This document shows, in pieces, positions 1 through 9,543 of a stretch of 64,000 nucleotides of DNA. The notes beneath the pieces are model-generated. The model was not told the DNA's origin. It searched no databases and saw only the letters and a list, made by a program, of their open reading frames with translations. The stretch is taken from the NCBI RefSeq assembly GCF_014692515.1, contig NZ_JACOIK010000014.1, positions 1 to 64,000 of the forward strand, written 5' to 3'. The translations under genes and the position numbers were made by a program. Position 1 is the first letter of the stretch, and each line of letters begins with the position of its first letter. The DNA is from Sphingobacterium micropteri (GTDB lineage: Bacteria > Bacteroidota > Bacteroidia > Sphingobacteriales > Sphingobacteriaceae).

Positions 1-76
1 GCTGGCTGGAACTGTCATCACTGAAGCGGTCCTTCAGTAAAATCTCTTTCTGTTTTCCTCCTGTTGATTTTGACAT
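1..76 (-). CDS. 5' end of an unidentified gene running off the left edge
   Basis: An ATG at 74-76 on the minus strand opens a frame that begins MSKSTGGKQKEI and stays open to the window edge (25 codons visible). The 13 bases before it read AAAGAGGAAAAAG, a good purine-rich ribosome-binding stretch and stronger than most in this window. The visible residues are charged and hydrophilic, with no signal peptide. The family cannot be named from this piece. Confidence 0.4.
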   Translation of the reverse strand, partial: MSKSTGGKQKEILLKDRFSDDSSSQ

Positions 77-774
77 CTTTTTCCTCTTTTTTACCGAAAA
101 AGTGTCAAGCTATTCTAGGAATAGACAGAAGGACGAAAGTATCCTATCTATGCATAGAAGAACAGTTTCCCTGCACAGAGAAATAAGCGGAAAGACCATC
201 TTTATCACTTCCCCGAACGGATTGGCCACATTTCCGTGCGACGACATTGTGTAGTTGTCCAACGAACCGTCCAAGTCGTACGACGACATGACATCGGCGT
301 ATGGAGAAACAGCAAAAAGATATTTCTTTGCGATTATGTACAAGTACATGCGAATGCCTGTACGGAACATATTTGCTTTGTACAACGTCAGCATCAACAT
401 GTCACGTGACTTTACCGCTAAATACAGAAACATATTCGTCAATGCAAGTGACATCTGAATACCTGCGGGGTACAATACCATTATAAAGCCTCATGTAATC
501 GATCTGTTGGGGGATTGGTTCGTTATGTCAGGCAACAAGTGGATTTTGCAACGTGTCAATATCGACTTGTGCAGTATCTTATTCGTTATGTCACTGTACG
601 TAGCCGTTATGTCACTGTACATAGCCGTCATGTACATGCTCGGCGGGCCTATGTACATGCGCAAAATTGTGCCTTTGCTTCAAGTTATCCAAACACGGAA
701 TTTAAGGTTATATCTCCAAGGAATGCGGAAGAGTTCCTGCTTTAAGGATCCTGTTATATCCGTGATGACAAGAA
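77..774. other. 698-bp stretch without a convincing gene
   Basis: Several short frames are open here on both strands, including 123 codons on the minus strand at 110-481 and 134 codons on the plus strand at 507-911. None has a recognisable domain, a credible start region or normal composition. Their translations are dominated by Met, Tyr and Val because the DNA is rich in short ATGTCA and TGTACATG words. The plus frame also runs into the 3' end of the lipoprotein gene at 775. The right part carries a degenerate 21-bp periodicity (separate entry). I see no terminator and no copy of the window's shared operator. Confidence 0.5.
521..667 (+). repeat. Degenerate 21-bp tandem repeat, about seven units
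   Basis: Units start at 521, 542, 563, 584, 605, 626 and 647. The units at 584 and 605 differ by one base (CGTTATGTCACTGTAC followed by GTAGC or ATAGC). The units at 626 and 647 share ATGTACATGC exactly 21 bp apart. The first unit again begins CGTTATGTCA, while the second and third are strongly decayed. A 21-bp period would give heptad repeats if translated (RYVTVRS, RYVTVHS), but no convincing gene contains it. The function is unknown. Confidence 0.6.
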
Positions 775-1431
775 TTACGGCAACACAAACACCAATTCTC
801 CTTTTTGCTTTTCTTTATAAAATACTATTGTACAAAGGTTTTTACTCCGGTCGATTGTCAATATTTCCAGTTTCGTTAACGGTATATCCTGCTTATTGTC
901 TTCTCCAATAATACGAAGCGTCGCTCTCGGCTTTACACCAACAGCAAATTCGCCATTCCATGACAACACAAATTGCTTCTTTTCGGTGACATTGGTCAGC
1001 GCAATCTTATTTCCCATAATAGTTGTACTCCATTGGTTAGCGTGCTCCAAACCAATAAGACCGTCCCAATAAAAGCGGGGATCGTCCGCGCTGAGTACCG
1101 CGGGAATTACTTTGACATCCACCGCTGCTTTTCTCCCTGTCCCATCCATGATGAAAAGACGCTCCTCACCATAATTTTCCGTTGCGGTAAATGTAATCGT
1201 ATTCCCGTTAACCTCCACTTCAACCAGCGAAGTCTCTGAAACGGTATAGTCTCCGTTACCACTTATAACTTCTACTGTTGACGTATAGCTTTCCAGTATC
1301 TCCATACTGTTTTTATCCAGCTCCAGCGCCTGTAGCGGCACTGCTTTCTCTTTTTCACAAGCTGCCAATATACTTCCGCACAACAACAAAAGCATGATAA
1401 AGCGCATATCTGTCCTATATTTCATAATCAT
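775..1431 (-). CDS. Small lipoprotein, last gene of the FAS1/SusCD/PL9 operon
   Basis: A protein of about 218 residues. A hydrophobic signal with the lipobox LAAC puts the lipidated Cys near residue 25, so it should be an outer-membrane or periplasmic lipoprotein. Any of three in-frame ATGs (1431, 1425, 1407) could be the start. The mature part is hydrophilic and looks all-beta. Residues 30-110 have a bacterial Ig-like feel (alternating Val/Thr strands, LELDKNSMEI near the start), followed by a beta-rich domain containing FYWDGLIGLEHANQW. I do not recognise the C-terminal family. It follows the PL9 gene after 15 bp and is probably co-transcribed, so a surface glycan-binding role is plausible but inferred from context. 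No terminator is visible after it. Confidence 0.75.
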   Translation of the reverse strand: MIMKYRTDMRFIMLLLLCGSILAACEKEKAVPLQALELDKNSMEILESYTSTVEVISGNGDYTVSETSLVEVEVNGNTITFTATENYGEERLFIMDGTGRKAAVDVKVIPAVLSADDPRFYWDGLIGLEHANQWSTTIMGNKIALTNVTEKKQFVLSWNGEFAVGVKPRATLRIIGEDNKQDIPLTKLEILTIDRSKNLCTIVFYKEKQKGELVFVLP

Positions 1432-1446
1432 TTTATTCTATCCTCC

Positions 1447-2991
1447 TTATTTCGTTATTTTCAACCGGATCACATCGCCACCTGCGGTAGCCGCACGAAG
1501 ATCCACCTCCCCTTCATACGTCGTTAAGTCTACTCGTCCCGTATTAAAGGGAATCCGTGTACCGTTGACAAAAAAGCTGTTAAAACGTCCCGCACCATTC
1601 CCCACAATCCGGGCCACATTATGCTCAACGACAATGGTCGGTTCTTCAATCCACTCATAAGACACGATACTACCCAAGGGTGTATAGAAATATCCCATCC
1701 CGGCGGCATAAAATGTACTACTCGTCTTTAATTTCAAGAAATCAATATCCGGTAAACTACCATCAGACTGCCGCGGCCACAAAAGCTGAGCTTCATCCAA
1801 ACTCATAAAATCATTTGCCGTTACTTCCATATTCACCGGTAGAAAAGAGTTATTGCTTATTTGAGAAAGTTCCTGATTTACATTTACGATATGTTGGCCG
1901 GCGGTACGCGGGCTATAGGATAAGTTATGGCGGATAACATGTCCATATCCATCTACATCGACAGCCTCTTCCCTAGACTTACGGGTCAGCATATTAAAAT
2001 TAGAAGGGTTTCTATAACCCGTATTGTTTTCCCATAGGATTCCACCAAGATGGTGATTCGCATACAACCCTTGGTTACGATTTTGAAACGCAATATTATT
2101 CCGGACAACATGCATCGGGATTGCCGACGGTGCGTCCGCATTCTCTCCCATACCATAGCCTCCTGCTTTTATACCCGTTCCATCTCCCGCGGTTTCAAAA
2201 GTTCCCGGTTTATAACCATTATAAAATGCCCAACAGTTTTCAATCGTATAAGCGGCATAAGCACTGATTAAATCGAAGCCGTCGTCACTGTTCCACCATG
2301 CCCGGCAACCACGAAACACATTACCGGCACTCGTGGTATTCGTCGGGTGCCCACCAAATCCGTCAACGTTCCCTCCACGGCCACCATCGGAGATATAATC
2401 CCAGTTGTTGTAAGCATCACAGTTTAAAACGAGGTTATTGGACCCTCTCACCAAATAGAATCCGATCGCCATACCGTCATGCATGGCGAGGTTTTCATAG
2501 ATATTATTGTTCCCCCCATCGTTACGGAAGCATTCCGACTGCGTATGTCCTACAATAGTCACTTGTGTGCCGATAACTTCAAAGTTTTTAAAATGGAGAT
2601 TGGAACCACTGACGTAAAAGACAACTACCCGACGATCGGCCGGTTTCACGTCAGACATATCGAATATGGGGCGTTCACCTTCGTACCCGAAATAATGTAT
2701 GCGTTGGTTTTCACTCGCCCCGCTTTTACTCATATCAAATACATGTGCCCATATCCCTCCACTGGTAGGCGTCATAATCTGTTCGGGCTTAATTTTGTAC
2801 GTTCCTCCTCGGAAGTATACCGTATCCCCAGATTGCACCAGTGATTGTGCCTTATTCAGTGTCGCAAAAGGAGCTGATTTTGTTCCCTCTTGGTTATCAT
2901 CGCCGTCCACAGCGATGTAATATGTGCGCGCCGACACCGAAAAACCGATGGTACACAACATCATTAAAAAAAGATAAATGTATTTCTTCAT
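1447..2991 (-). CDS. PL9 family polysaccharide lyase (right-handed beta-helix)
   Basis: A secreted lyase of about 514 residues that should cleave pectic backbones by calcium-assisted beta-elimination. The start used is the ATG at 2991, which opens a clear signal peptide (MKKYIYLFLMMLCTIGFSVSA); an upstream in-frame start at 3051 would add 20 unlikely residues. The mature N-terminus (YYIAVDGDDNQEGT, then GDTVYFRGGTY) is typical of PelL-like parallel beta-helices. The PL9 calcium site is visible as NVDGFGG (Asp about 210) and NSDDGFDL (Asp 236, 237, 240). The catalytic Lys lies in GTGIKAGG at about 275. This spacing matches what I know of PelL. Known PL9 enzymes act on polygalacturonate or RG-I, and context favours RG-I. 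The C-terminal 100 residues look like a separate beta domain. Confidence 0.9.
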   Translation of the reverse strand: MKKYIYLFLMMLCTIGFSVSARTYYIAVDGDDNQEGTKSAPFATLNKAQSLVQSGDTVYFRGGTYKIKPEQIMTPTSGGIWAHVFDMSKSGASENQRIHYFGYEGERPIFDMSDVKPADRRVVVFYVSGSNLHFKNFEVIGTQVTIVGHTQSECFRNDGGNNNIYENLAMHDGMAIGFYLVRGSNNLVLNCDAYNNWDYISDGGRGGNVDGFGGHPTNTTSAGNVFRGCRAWWNSDDGFDLISAYAAYTIENCWAFYNGYKPGTFETAGDGTGIKAGGYGMGENADAPSAIPMHVVRNNIAFQNRNQGLYANHHLGGILWENNTGYRNPSNFNMLTRKSREEAVDVDGYGHVIRHNLSYSPRTAGQHIVNVNQELSQISNNSFLPVNMEVTANDFMSLDEAQLLWPRQSDGSLPDIDFLKLKTSSTFYAAGMGYFYTPLGSIVSYEWIEEPTIVVEHNVARIVGNGAGRFNSFFVNGTRIPFNTGRVDLTTYEGEVDLRAATAGGDVIRLKITK

Positions 2992-3046
2992 AGTTTTTTG
3001 ATTAAAGAGTAACAAACAAAGACGATAGACTGCACCTTGTTCATCA

Positions 3047-3074
3047 CTCATTACTTATAACTCATCACTTATAA
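3047..3074. repeat. 14-bp tandem duplication in the SusD-PL9 spacer
   Basis: Two adjacent copies of CTCATYACTTATAA lie in the 87-bp gap between the SusD stop and the PL9 start, the largest spacer in this nine-gene operon. It reads as a small slippage-type repeat. Nothing else is visible in the gap. Confidence 0.6.
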
Positions 3075-3078
3075 CTAT

Positions 3079-4842
3079 CTACTCCCAATTAAACGGCAAA
3101 TACCAGTTTTCACGACTCATCAGCTTGTTACGGACAGCATCTGCCTGTGGATGGCCTTCCTTACTCAATTTCTCATAAATCCTATTTGCAAGGAAAGACG
3201 GATCGTTACGCCTCATCGCTATTCGGACTAGATCCTCCCAGCGACTACCCTCAAATGCCATTTCCAAAGCGGCCTCTTCGATCAGGTAATCCTCTACCTG
3301 AGTTAGGCTATCCGTCGGATTAATCTCTCGGTTCGTTACATAAGCTCTCCCTCGGAGACCGGCATGTCGGTGCCAGGTGGCTCGAAAGTGTGGATTATTT
3401 CCATTCCGCGCATCAAAATCGTACGGAAAAGGCAAAAAGGTCTGCATGACATCCGTTTTATCCGTTAAGTTCGGATCATCGTAAGCATTACCTATGGTAC
3501 CGTTTAAGAAAGCTGCCGCAAGCTTATAATGTCCATCCCGATTGGCGGCTTCGGCAAAGCGCAAATGAAGTTTCGCTGCCCGATACAAATGCCATTTACC
3601 CCCACGCTGAAATTTATCGATAGGCAACATGGTTTCGATATCTGAGAACTCGTCGGTATACTTCGTCACGACCCCTTCCTGTCCTATCATCGACACGGAC
3701 AAATCCCGTCGCGCGTCGTAAGGTATGCCATTCCGTTGGGTTTGGTTACCCCATAGGTCCAACGATTCTTGACTTGGCTTCAGCAAGTGGTCGCCTCCAT
3801 TTGCGGCAAACAAACCAATAAACGGATTTTGCGGACTAAAATTACTGCTGAAGGGCAACACCCAAACCCATTCCCAATTCCATAAAGCATCCTGAGAGCG
3901 GGAGAACATCGAGCGCCAACCCTGTGTTTTGCTGTTAATCAAGGTGCGTACATCTTGCTCCCGGTAACGTAGATACCCAACGGCAATATCATTGTTACTT
4001 TGAACTTCGGACCACCGCATTTTATATCTGTCATATCGATAACTATCGTTACCTAAATTATCATAGCTGGTCATCACCAGCTTATAATACTCCGCCGCTT
4101 TCCGGTAATCGTTATTCCACAAATGCAGATCGCCTAATAGTGCTTGTTTATTGATATAGAAGCGTTCCATCTCATAGCCATCTACGGCATACATCAGTGA
4201 TTCCGTACTTGAATAAAGTAGCTTATAGGGGATGGATTCCATATCGGCAATAAGCTTCGTCAGCAATTGCTCAAATTCCAATAGTGGATATTTGTCTTTA
4301 TTCAATACCGCATCGGTGTCTTCCAACGGATCCGTGATATAGGGTACACGTCCGAAGTGTATCCCCAATTGCAGGTATACCCAGCTCCGCACCGCCATGA
4401 TATCCGAATAGCGTTGATTAAACTCTTCCGGTGTAAATTTATTCTCCGCACGCATCACCTGAAAATTCGTCAGCACGTCATTGCAGTTGAGGATCACCTC
4501 GTAAAACTTACGCGGATTGACATAGGGGTTATCAGCACTGATGGCTCCCACATCATTGGTATTGATTTCCTTTAAATACGGGTTGGCCCGGTTAGTCACG
4601 GTCAGCAAATCGGCACGCAGTTCATTCCATAGGATGTGCTGCTCCGCTAATGACAATAGCTTACCATACACGCCGATAACGGCAGCATCCGCATCGTATA
4701 TATTTCGATACGTCTGTTCTTTGACCAACACCTCCTCGGGCTCTACGTCCAGAAATTTGCTACAAGAAGGCAAGGCAAAACAGGCCAATGCAGCAGATAA
4801 GCCATATATCGTCGTACGTTTTATTATATTTATTCGGTTCAT
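3079..4842 (-). CDS. SusD/RagB-family outer-membrane glycan-binding lipoprotein
   Basis: 587 residues, normal for the family. The signal ends in a lipobox (ALPSC), and the mature protein begins CSKFLDVEPEEVLV, the usual SusD N-terminus. TPR-like helices follow, and the C-terminus has the SusD pattern of a large helical region ending in EEAALEMAFEGSRWEDLVRI (starting near residue 530). SusD proteins lid the SusC barrel and bind the incoming oligosaccharide. It lies 24 bp after its SusC partner at 4867-8067 and before the PL9 lyase, so its ligand is probably an RG-I fragment. The ligand itself cannot be read from the sequence. Confidence 0.93.
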   Translation of the reverse strand: MNRINIIKRTTIYGLSAALACFALPSCSKFLDVEPEEVLVKEQTYRNIYDADAAVIGVYGKLLSLAEQHILWNELRADLLTVTNRANPYLKEINTNDVGAISADNPYVNPRKFYEVILNCNDVLTNFQVMRAENKFTPEEFNQRYSDIMAVRSWVYLQLGIHFGRVPYITDPLEDTDAVLNKDKYPLLEFEQLLTKLIADMESIPYKLLYSSTESLMYAVDGYEMERFYINKQALLGDLHLWNNDYRKAAEYYKLVMTSYDNLGNDSYRYDRYKMRWSEVQSNNDIAVGYLRYREQDVRTLINSKTQGWRSMFSRSQDALWNWEWVWVLPFSSNFSPQNPFIGLFAANGGDHLLKPSQESLDLWGNQTQRNGIPYDARRDLSVSMIGQEGVVTKYTDEFSDIETMLPIDKFQRGGKWHLYRAAKLHLRFAEAANRDGHYKLAAAFLNGTIGNAYDDPNLTDKTDVMQTFLPFPYDFDARNGNNPHFRATWHRHAGLRGRAYVTNREINPTDSLTQVEDYLIEEAALEMAFEGSRWEDLVRIAMRRNDPSFLANRIYEKLSKEGHPQADAVRNKLMSRENWYLPFNWE

Positions 4843-4866
4843 GTTAACTTTCCTTTCATTGTTGTC

Positions 4867-7800
4867 TTAGAATCCTGCCTTAATACCTATTTGTATTGTC
4901 CTAAATTGCGGTGTCATACCGATATCGATGCCCTGGCTATAGATCGAGCTATTCGCACTAAATTCCGGGTCGTATCCTAAATACCTAGACACCGTAAACA
5001 CGTTATTAACCGTCAGAAAAGCATCAAATGATTTCAGAATATCGTGATTGACTGGCACATGGTAACCAAAATTGATCGTGCGCAGGCGCAGGTACGAGCC
5101 ATCTTCGATCCAACGATCGGAGAACTCGGCGTTATTCAATGGGTCACCCCAGTTTGCGCGCGGCATATTGGTAACCTGGCCTTCCTCTTTCCAGCGGTAA
5201 TTCGCCGCTATGCTTTGGTTATGGTAGTCGGATACACTTTCCAGACGATGACGTGTTGCGTTATACACATCGTTGCCCAGCGAATAGGTAAACAGTGTAT
5301 GCATCGAAAAACGTTTATAGCGCAGCGTCGTGTGCCACGAGCCGAACCAGTTCGGATTCGGGTTACCGATCACTACCCGATCCTTTTCGTCGATGATATT
5401 ATCGCCATTTTGATCTACGAAATGTATGTCTCCCGCTTCAAAAGGCAACAAACTACCATCCGTTAAGCGTCTGCTCAAACCCGTATTCGCCGCGTCACGT
5501 GCCGTAGCGAATACACCATAGGTCTGTAGGCCGTAAAACTGGTTGGCCGCACCTCCCTCTTCGGTAATCATGCGGGCGCCATAATACGTCGTCTCAAAGG
5601 CACCGCCCGGCAGTGTTAATACTTTATTCCGATAGGTCGCCAGTTGTAGCCCCATATCCCACTTCATATCCGGTTTGTTGATTAGCCGTCCTGTGATGTT
5701 CAAATCCAATCCGTTATTCTGCATTGCTGCCCCATTCGTAAAGGCTAGATCCATACCTGTCTGCGCCGAAAGTGCTTGATAGGTAATTATGTCTTTGAAA
5801 CGGTGGTTATAGAGATCCAACGATATATTTACCCTTTCTTTTGCTATCGACAGATCAAGTCCTAGATTGGTTTTGAAGGCACGTTCCCATTGCAGGGCCG
5901 GATTTCCGATATTGCCCCGGATAAGTCCTTGTATGCCCAGAAAATTTTGGGAAATATAATAGGTACGTGCAGCATAGTCGCCAATATCATCATTCCCGGA
6001 GATACCGTAAGAAGCCCGTAATTTCAAGAGGTTGACAGCATCCGAACGGAAAAAGTCTTCTGCCGAAACCACCCAAGCCGCATGGAGCGCTGTATTCAAC
6101 GCAAAGGCATCCTTACCTAGTTTCAAGGCACCTTGACGAGCCTCGTTACCAAAACGCGAGGAACCGTCAAGAGCGGCATCCCAACGCAATAGATAGCGCT
6201 CCTTATACGCATAATTATGCGACATGTAGGCATTTACCCAATTTGCATTCCCAAAACCACCACGGATCTGACGCAACAGGTTACTTCCACCCGTTACGTT
6301 CACATAATTGTCATTCGCCGTATTAAACGCTAAACCATAATCATATTCCGCGTTGCGCTGCTGTAAACGGAAGCCAATCCGATTGCTTAACTTATGATCT
6401 GCCCCGAAGGTATTGTTCGCACTAAAGTACGTATCGTTAAACAACGCAAAAAGTTTACGGTTCTGAATCCCCGCTTCGTTCCGTATCTCTGCCGTCGGTT
6501 GATCTTCGGAAAACACACCCAGTTCCGGTAGGAAGAAATTCTCCCGACCCTTATCGTATACCAATCCCGCAATTGTACGCAAAGCATAACGCTCATTAAA
6601 CTGATAGTTGAAATGCAAATTCCCGACAAAACGGTAGCTCTGGTTCTGCCCTATGGTGTTCTCACTAACCAACACCGCTGGATTACTCTGATTAAAGACA
6701 TCCACATCTGCAAATACCGGCGACATATTGCCTTGCTCATCAAAACCATAGGGTGCCAAGAAAGGTGATTTGATCAGCGACTGGTATAACGGACTGGAAT
6801 GCGAGTCCACGCCTTGGTTTCGAATATCCTGTCGGTTATAGAAAAAGGACAGGTTGCTTTGCACGGTAAACTTTTCGGATAAGGTCAAATCGCCGTTGAG
6901 GCGCATGTTATAACGGGTAAAGTTATCGTATTTCAAAACACCCCGATCGTTGGTATAACCTGCAGATAGTGCATATTGTGCGATATTATCGCCTCCCGCC
7001 ACTTTAAGGTAATAATTTTGGTTGATACTGTGATCCATGACTTCCGATTGCCAATCGGTTTCATTCATATAGCGATAGCGCTCCGTATTTTCCGCATCTA
7101 GTCTGTAATAGGGCAACCGTCCAATAGAATCCGCTCCCAAGCCCTGCGTACTCAGCAATTCCGACAGGTAAGTTCGATGGCCTCTACTATCCAGCAACGG
7201 CAGATTTTTCGGCCTGTTGTTAAAACCTGTCGTCGCGAGGAAATCAATTCGCGTTGCCAGTTCTTTCGCGCGTGCCGTCGTAATAAAGATAACACCGTTG
7301 CTACCCTTAGTTCCATAAAGCGCCGATCCATCTTTTAACACGGAGATGTTATCAATATCTTTCACGTCGATATTTGCTAGGCCCGATTCGCTGTAATTAG
7401 CGAGTAGGTCGGCACTATAGTCCTCATCGTCGTACAGCACGCCGTCTACCACCAAAAGTGGTTTGGAAGTACCGTAAAACGAGTTGATCCCCCGAAGGCT
7501 CAGATTTGCTCCCGTATTGGTTGTTCCTGAATTACGTATCACATTTAACCCGGCAATTTTTCCTTGCAGAAATTGTGCGGTATTATCGTTAGATGTCATT
7601 TTCCACTGGTATTTCCCCAAATCGACGGTCTGTACCGCTGCAACCTGTGACAGGACGCTTTGCTTCTCGTTAAACAAGATCGCTTCCTGACGAATAGGAT
7701 TATAGCCTTCCTCATACAACCAAATCTCCAAATTTGATTCTCCTGTTTTCGCAAACACGATTTTCTCCTGATAACCGGGCGCATTGATGGTTATTTTAGC

Positions 7801-8067
7801 CGTCGGCGACGGTAATTTGAGGGAAAATGTTCCGTCATCTTCGGTGATGGCTGCAGAAAATCCAACCACCTGTACATTAGCGCCTACAACGGGAGTACCA
7901 CTGTCTGCTGCCCGTACGGTTCCCGAAATCGTCAACTCCTGAACAGACCTCGTTGATATCTCCAGTTTTACGAACGGTGCTACCGATCGTGCCTGCAACG
8001 ACCCGACCGACATGCAAGTGGCTAATGCCGCACCTCCGATAAATATTTTATATAGCAATTGCATCAT
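4867..8067 (-). CDS. SusC/RagA-family TonB-dependent outer-membrane transporter
   Basis: 1066 residues. A signal peptide is followed by a carboxypeptidase-regulatory-like domain at about 43-125 (LTISGTVRAADSGTPVVGAN), then a TonB plug (PLLVVDGVLYDDED, later NISVLKDGSALYGTKGSNGV) and a 22-strand barrel ending in an aromatic residue (IQIGIKAGF). It imports oligosaccharides across the outer membrane using TonB energy. The signal region is somewhat atypical, and about 20 residues separate it from the CarboxypepD-like fold. It is the second SusC of this operon, 9 bp after a FAS1 lipoprotein and 24 bp before its SusD. Confidence 0.95.
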   Translation of the reverse strand: MMQLLYKIFIGGAALATCMSVGSLQARSVAPFVKLEISTRSVQELTISGTVRAADSGTPVVGANVQVVGFSAAITEDDGTFSLKLPSPTAKITINAPGYQEKIVFAKTGESNLEIWLYEEGYNPIRQEAILFNEKQSVLSQVAAVQTVDLGKYQWKMTSNDNTAQFLQGKIAGLNVIRNSGTTNTGANLSLRGINSFYGTSKPLLVVDGVLYDDEDYSADLLANYSESGLANIDVKDIDNISVLKDGSALYGTKGSNGVIFITTARAKELATRIDFLATTGFNNRPKNLPLLDSRGHRTYLSELLSTQGLGADSIGRLPYYRLDAENTERYRYMNETDWQSEVMDHSINQNYYLKVAGGDNIAQYALSAGYTNDRGVLKYDNFTRYNMRLNGDLTLSEKFTVQSNLSFFYNRQDIRNQGVDSHSSPLYQSLIKSPFLAPYGFDEQGNMSPVFADVDVFNQSNPAVLVSENTIGQNQSYRFVGNLHFNYQFNERYALRTIAGLVYDKGRENFFLPELGVFSEDQPTAEIRNEAGIQNRKLFALFNDTYFSANNTFGADHKLSNRIGFRLQQRNAEYDYGLAFNTANDNYVNVTGGSNLLRQIRGGFGNANWVNAYMSHNYAYKERYLLRWDAALDGSSRFGNEARQGALKLGKDAFALNTALHAAWVVSAEDFFRSDAVNLLKLRASYGISGNDDIGDYAARTYYISQNFLGIQGLIRGNIGNPALQWERAFKTNLGLDLSIAKERVNISLDLYNHRFKDIITYQALSAQTGMDLAFTNGAAMQNNGLDLNITGRLINKPDMKWDMGLQLATYRNKVLTLPGGAFETTYYGARMITEEGGAANQFYGLQTYGVFATARDAANTGLSRRLTDGSLLPFEAGDIHFVDQNGDNIIDEKDRVVIGNPNPNWFGSWHTTLRYKRFSMHTLFTYSLGNDVYNATRHRLESVSDYHNQSIAANYRWKEEGQVTNMPRANWGDPLNNAEFSDRWIEDGSYLRLRTINFGYHVPVNHDILKSFDAFLTVNNVFTVSRYLGYDPEFSANSSIYSQGIDIGMTPQFRTIQIGIKAGF

Positions 8068-8076
8068 CTAATTGGT

Positions 8077-9537
8077 TTAGTTGGTTTTCAATTTGGGTAC
8101 AAAGCGTAGATAATCCAGCACCAACGTGTTGTCCCCGTTTGTCGTTGTCGCCGCCCCCTGCAATACAGGTACAATCCGGTTATAATCTGCCAGATTGAAC
8201 TCCCCCAGATAGACTTCATTGTAATCATTCTGCTCCACATTGGTATACGGAAATACATAAATGCTTTCTCTGACTTCTATATCGGGATCGTCTTCGCTCG
8301 GCCGCGTATCAAATTCAAAAATACCGAGTTGCTGCTGGAATACGTTTGCTTGCACATCGTTCAAAGCACGCCAATACACGTCATATGTCGTGCTATACAT
8401 CCGGGCGGTTTGATATGCCACCTGTAGACTGGAAACCCCATGGTTTTGTATCATGATATCCTTAAAGAACTCGCCGTAAGGGTCTTTGCGTATCCGGTGG
8501 AAGGTACTTGCTGTTACCGAAGCAGAAAATCTCCAAGGCTCCTCCCCTTGTACATAAGTGTCTATCAGTTTATTAACAACCGGCAGTGTCGCTCTATCCA
8601 ACATATGCACCCAGCCGTTGCTCAATCGCACCGATTGGCTGATAGCCGATTTATCTACGGGGAACGGCACATTCGAGGCACTCAGCAACATAGCGGGGAG
8701 ATTGTCCTTGCTATACGCCTGTTTAAAAAGCATATCTTTTACAATTTCGTACTGGCCAATGGCATACGAGGAATCAGCATGGTTACGGTAGTTTACATAG
8801 GGTAAAAACTGCGCTACCTCTGCTGTAAAATCAGCGTCCTTCAAGACAAAATAGGTAAAACGTTGATTCTCATCCCGCATATCACCCACATTTCGCAAAA
8901 ACTCGTTGTTTAAATAATAATCTGCTGGGTCTTCCACAACCGCTGTATCGTATAAGTTATATTCGTTCAAGCCTAAGATAAACGCATTTTGCAGTTCATC
9001 GCCGTGATCGCTCATATATTCCCATAAGCTCTGCCGAGGTATCAGTGCGTCCGTAATAACATGATACATGCCATCAACTCCCGCCTGGTTCGACTTGCTA
9101 AAGGCTGCACCATCAATTTCACTATTCACGAAATCCAAGGTTTTTCCGCTGAGCATGGTCAGGCGGACAGTATCCGCCGAAGCATTCAAGCGATGGGTAG
9201 ATACCGCAATATGGTTTTTCACAAAGCGTTCCAATGCTTCCGCATCATTTTGTAGCGAAGAGGCTACAGTCTGCACGCTATTGTTATCTGGCACAAAAAC
9301 CGTATAGGCATTGTTCCCATCTAACACTTTGTCTACGCCTGATGTACGTAGCAACTTCATAAATTCGCTGGCCTCGGATTCTTCGTCTAAACGTTCCAAC
9401 AGCGGTTCGTTTGTCAGTCCCTCGTTATCCCGGGCGTGTTCATCCCAGGGGTCTGAACAACCGACTTGTAACAGTAGGATGTAGATCAGTCCTATCAAAG
9501 GTGTTAATATATGGTGTTTCTTCATTATCTTCATCAT
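8077..9537 (-). CDS. FAS1 (fasciclin) lipoprotein with C-terminal beta-sandwich
   Basis: 486 residues with a lipobox (LLQVGC). The first FAS1 domain covers about 35-170, shown by the H1-type motif NAYTVFVPDNNSV and the H2-type GMYHVITDALIPR. A second, weaker FAS1-like unit covers about 175-320. The last 150 residues are beta-rich and end in LVLDYLRFVPKL, a final strand resembling those of CBM6/CBM35-type sandwiches; this assignment is inference. It is the third FAS1 gene of the operon, 6 bp after the second and 9 bp before the downstream SusC. FAS1 domains mediate adhesion or protein contacts in other systems, and here a surface glycan-binding accessory to SusCD is the likeliest role. Confidence 0.85.
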   Translation of the reverse strand: MMKIMKKHHILTPLIGLIYILLLQVGCSDPWDEHARDNEGLTNEPLLERLDEESEASEFMKLLRTSGVDKVLDGNNAYTVFVPDNNSVQTVASSLQNDAEALERFVKNHIAVSTHRLNASADTVRLTMLSGKTLDFVNSEIDGAAFSKSNQAGVDGMYHVITDALIPRQSLWEYMSDHGDELQNAFILGLNEYNLYDTAVVEDPADYYLNNEFLRNVGDMRDENQRFTYFVLKDADFTAEVAQFLPYVNYRNHADSSYAIGQYEIVKDMLFKQAYSKDNLPAMLLSASNVPFPVDKSAISQSVRLSNGWVHMLDRATLPVVNKLIDTYVQGEEPWRFSASVTASTFHRIRKDPYGEFFKDIMIQNHGVSSLQVAYQTARMYSTTYDVYWRALNDVQANVFQQQLGIFEFDTRPSEDDPDIEVRESIYVFPYTNVEQNDYNEVYLGEFNLADYNRIVPVLQGAATTTNGDNTLVLDYLRFVPKLKTN

Positions 9538-9543
9538 TAAGGT

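Noticed and set aside
110..481. 123-codon minus-strand frame
   Set aside because: No domain, odd composition rich in Met/Tyr/Leu, no credible start region, and overlapping open frames on the other strand in the same low-complexity DNA.
507..911. 134-codon plus-strand frame over the 21-bp repeat
   Set aside because: It runs into the 3' end of the lipoprotein gene, and its repeats are an effect of the DNA periodicity.
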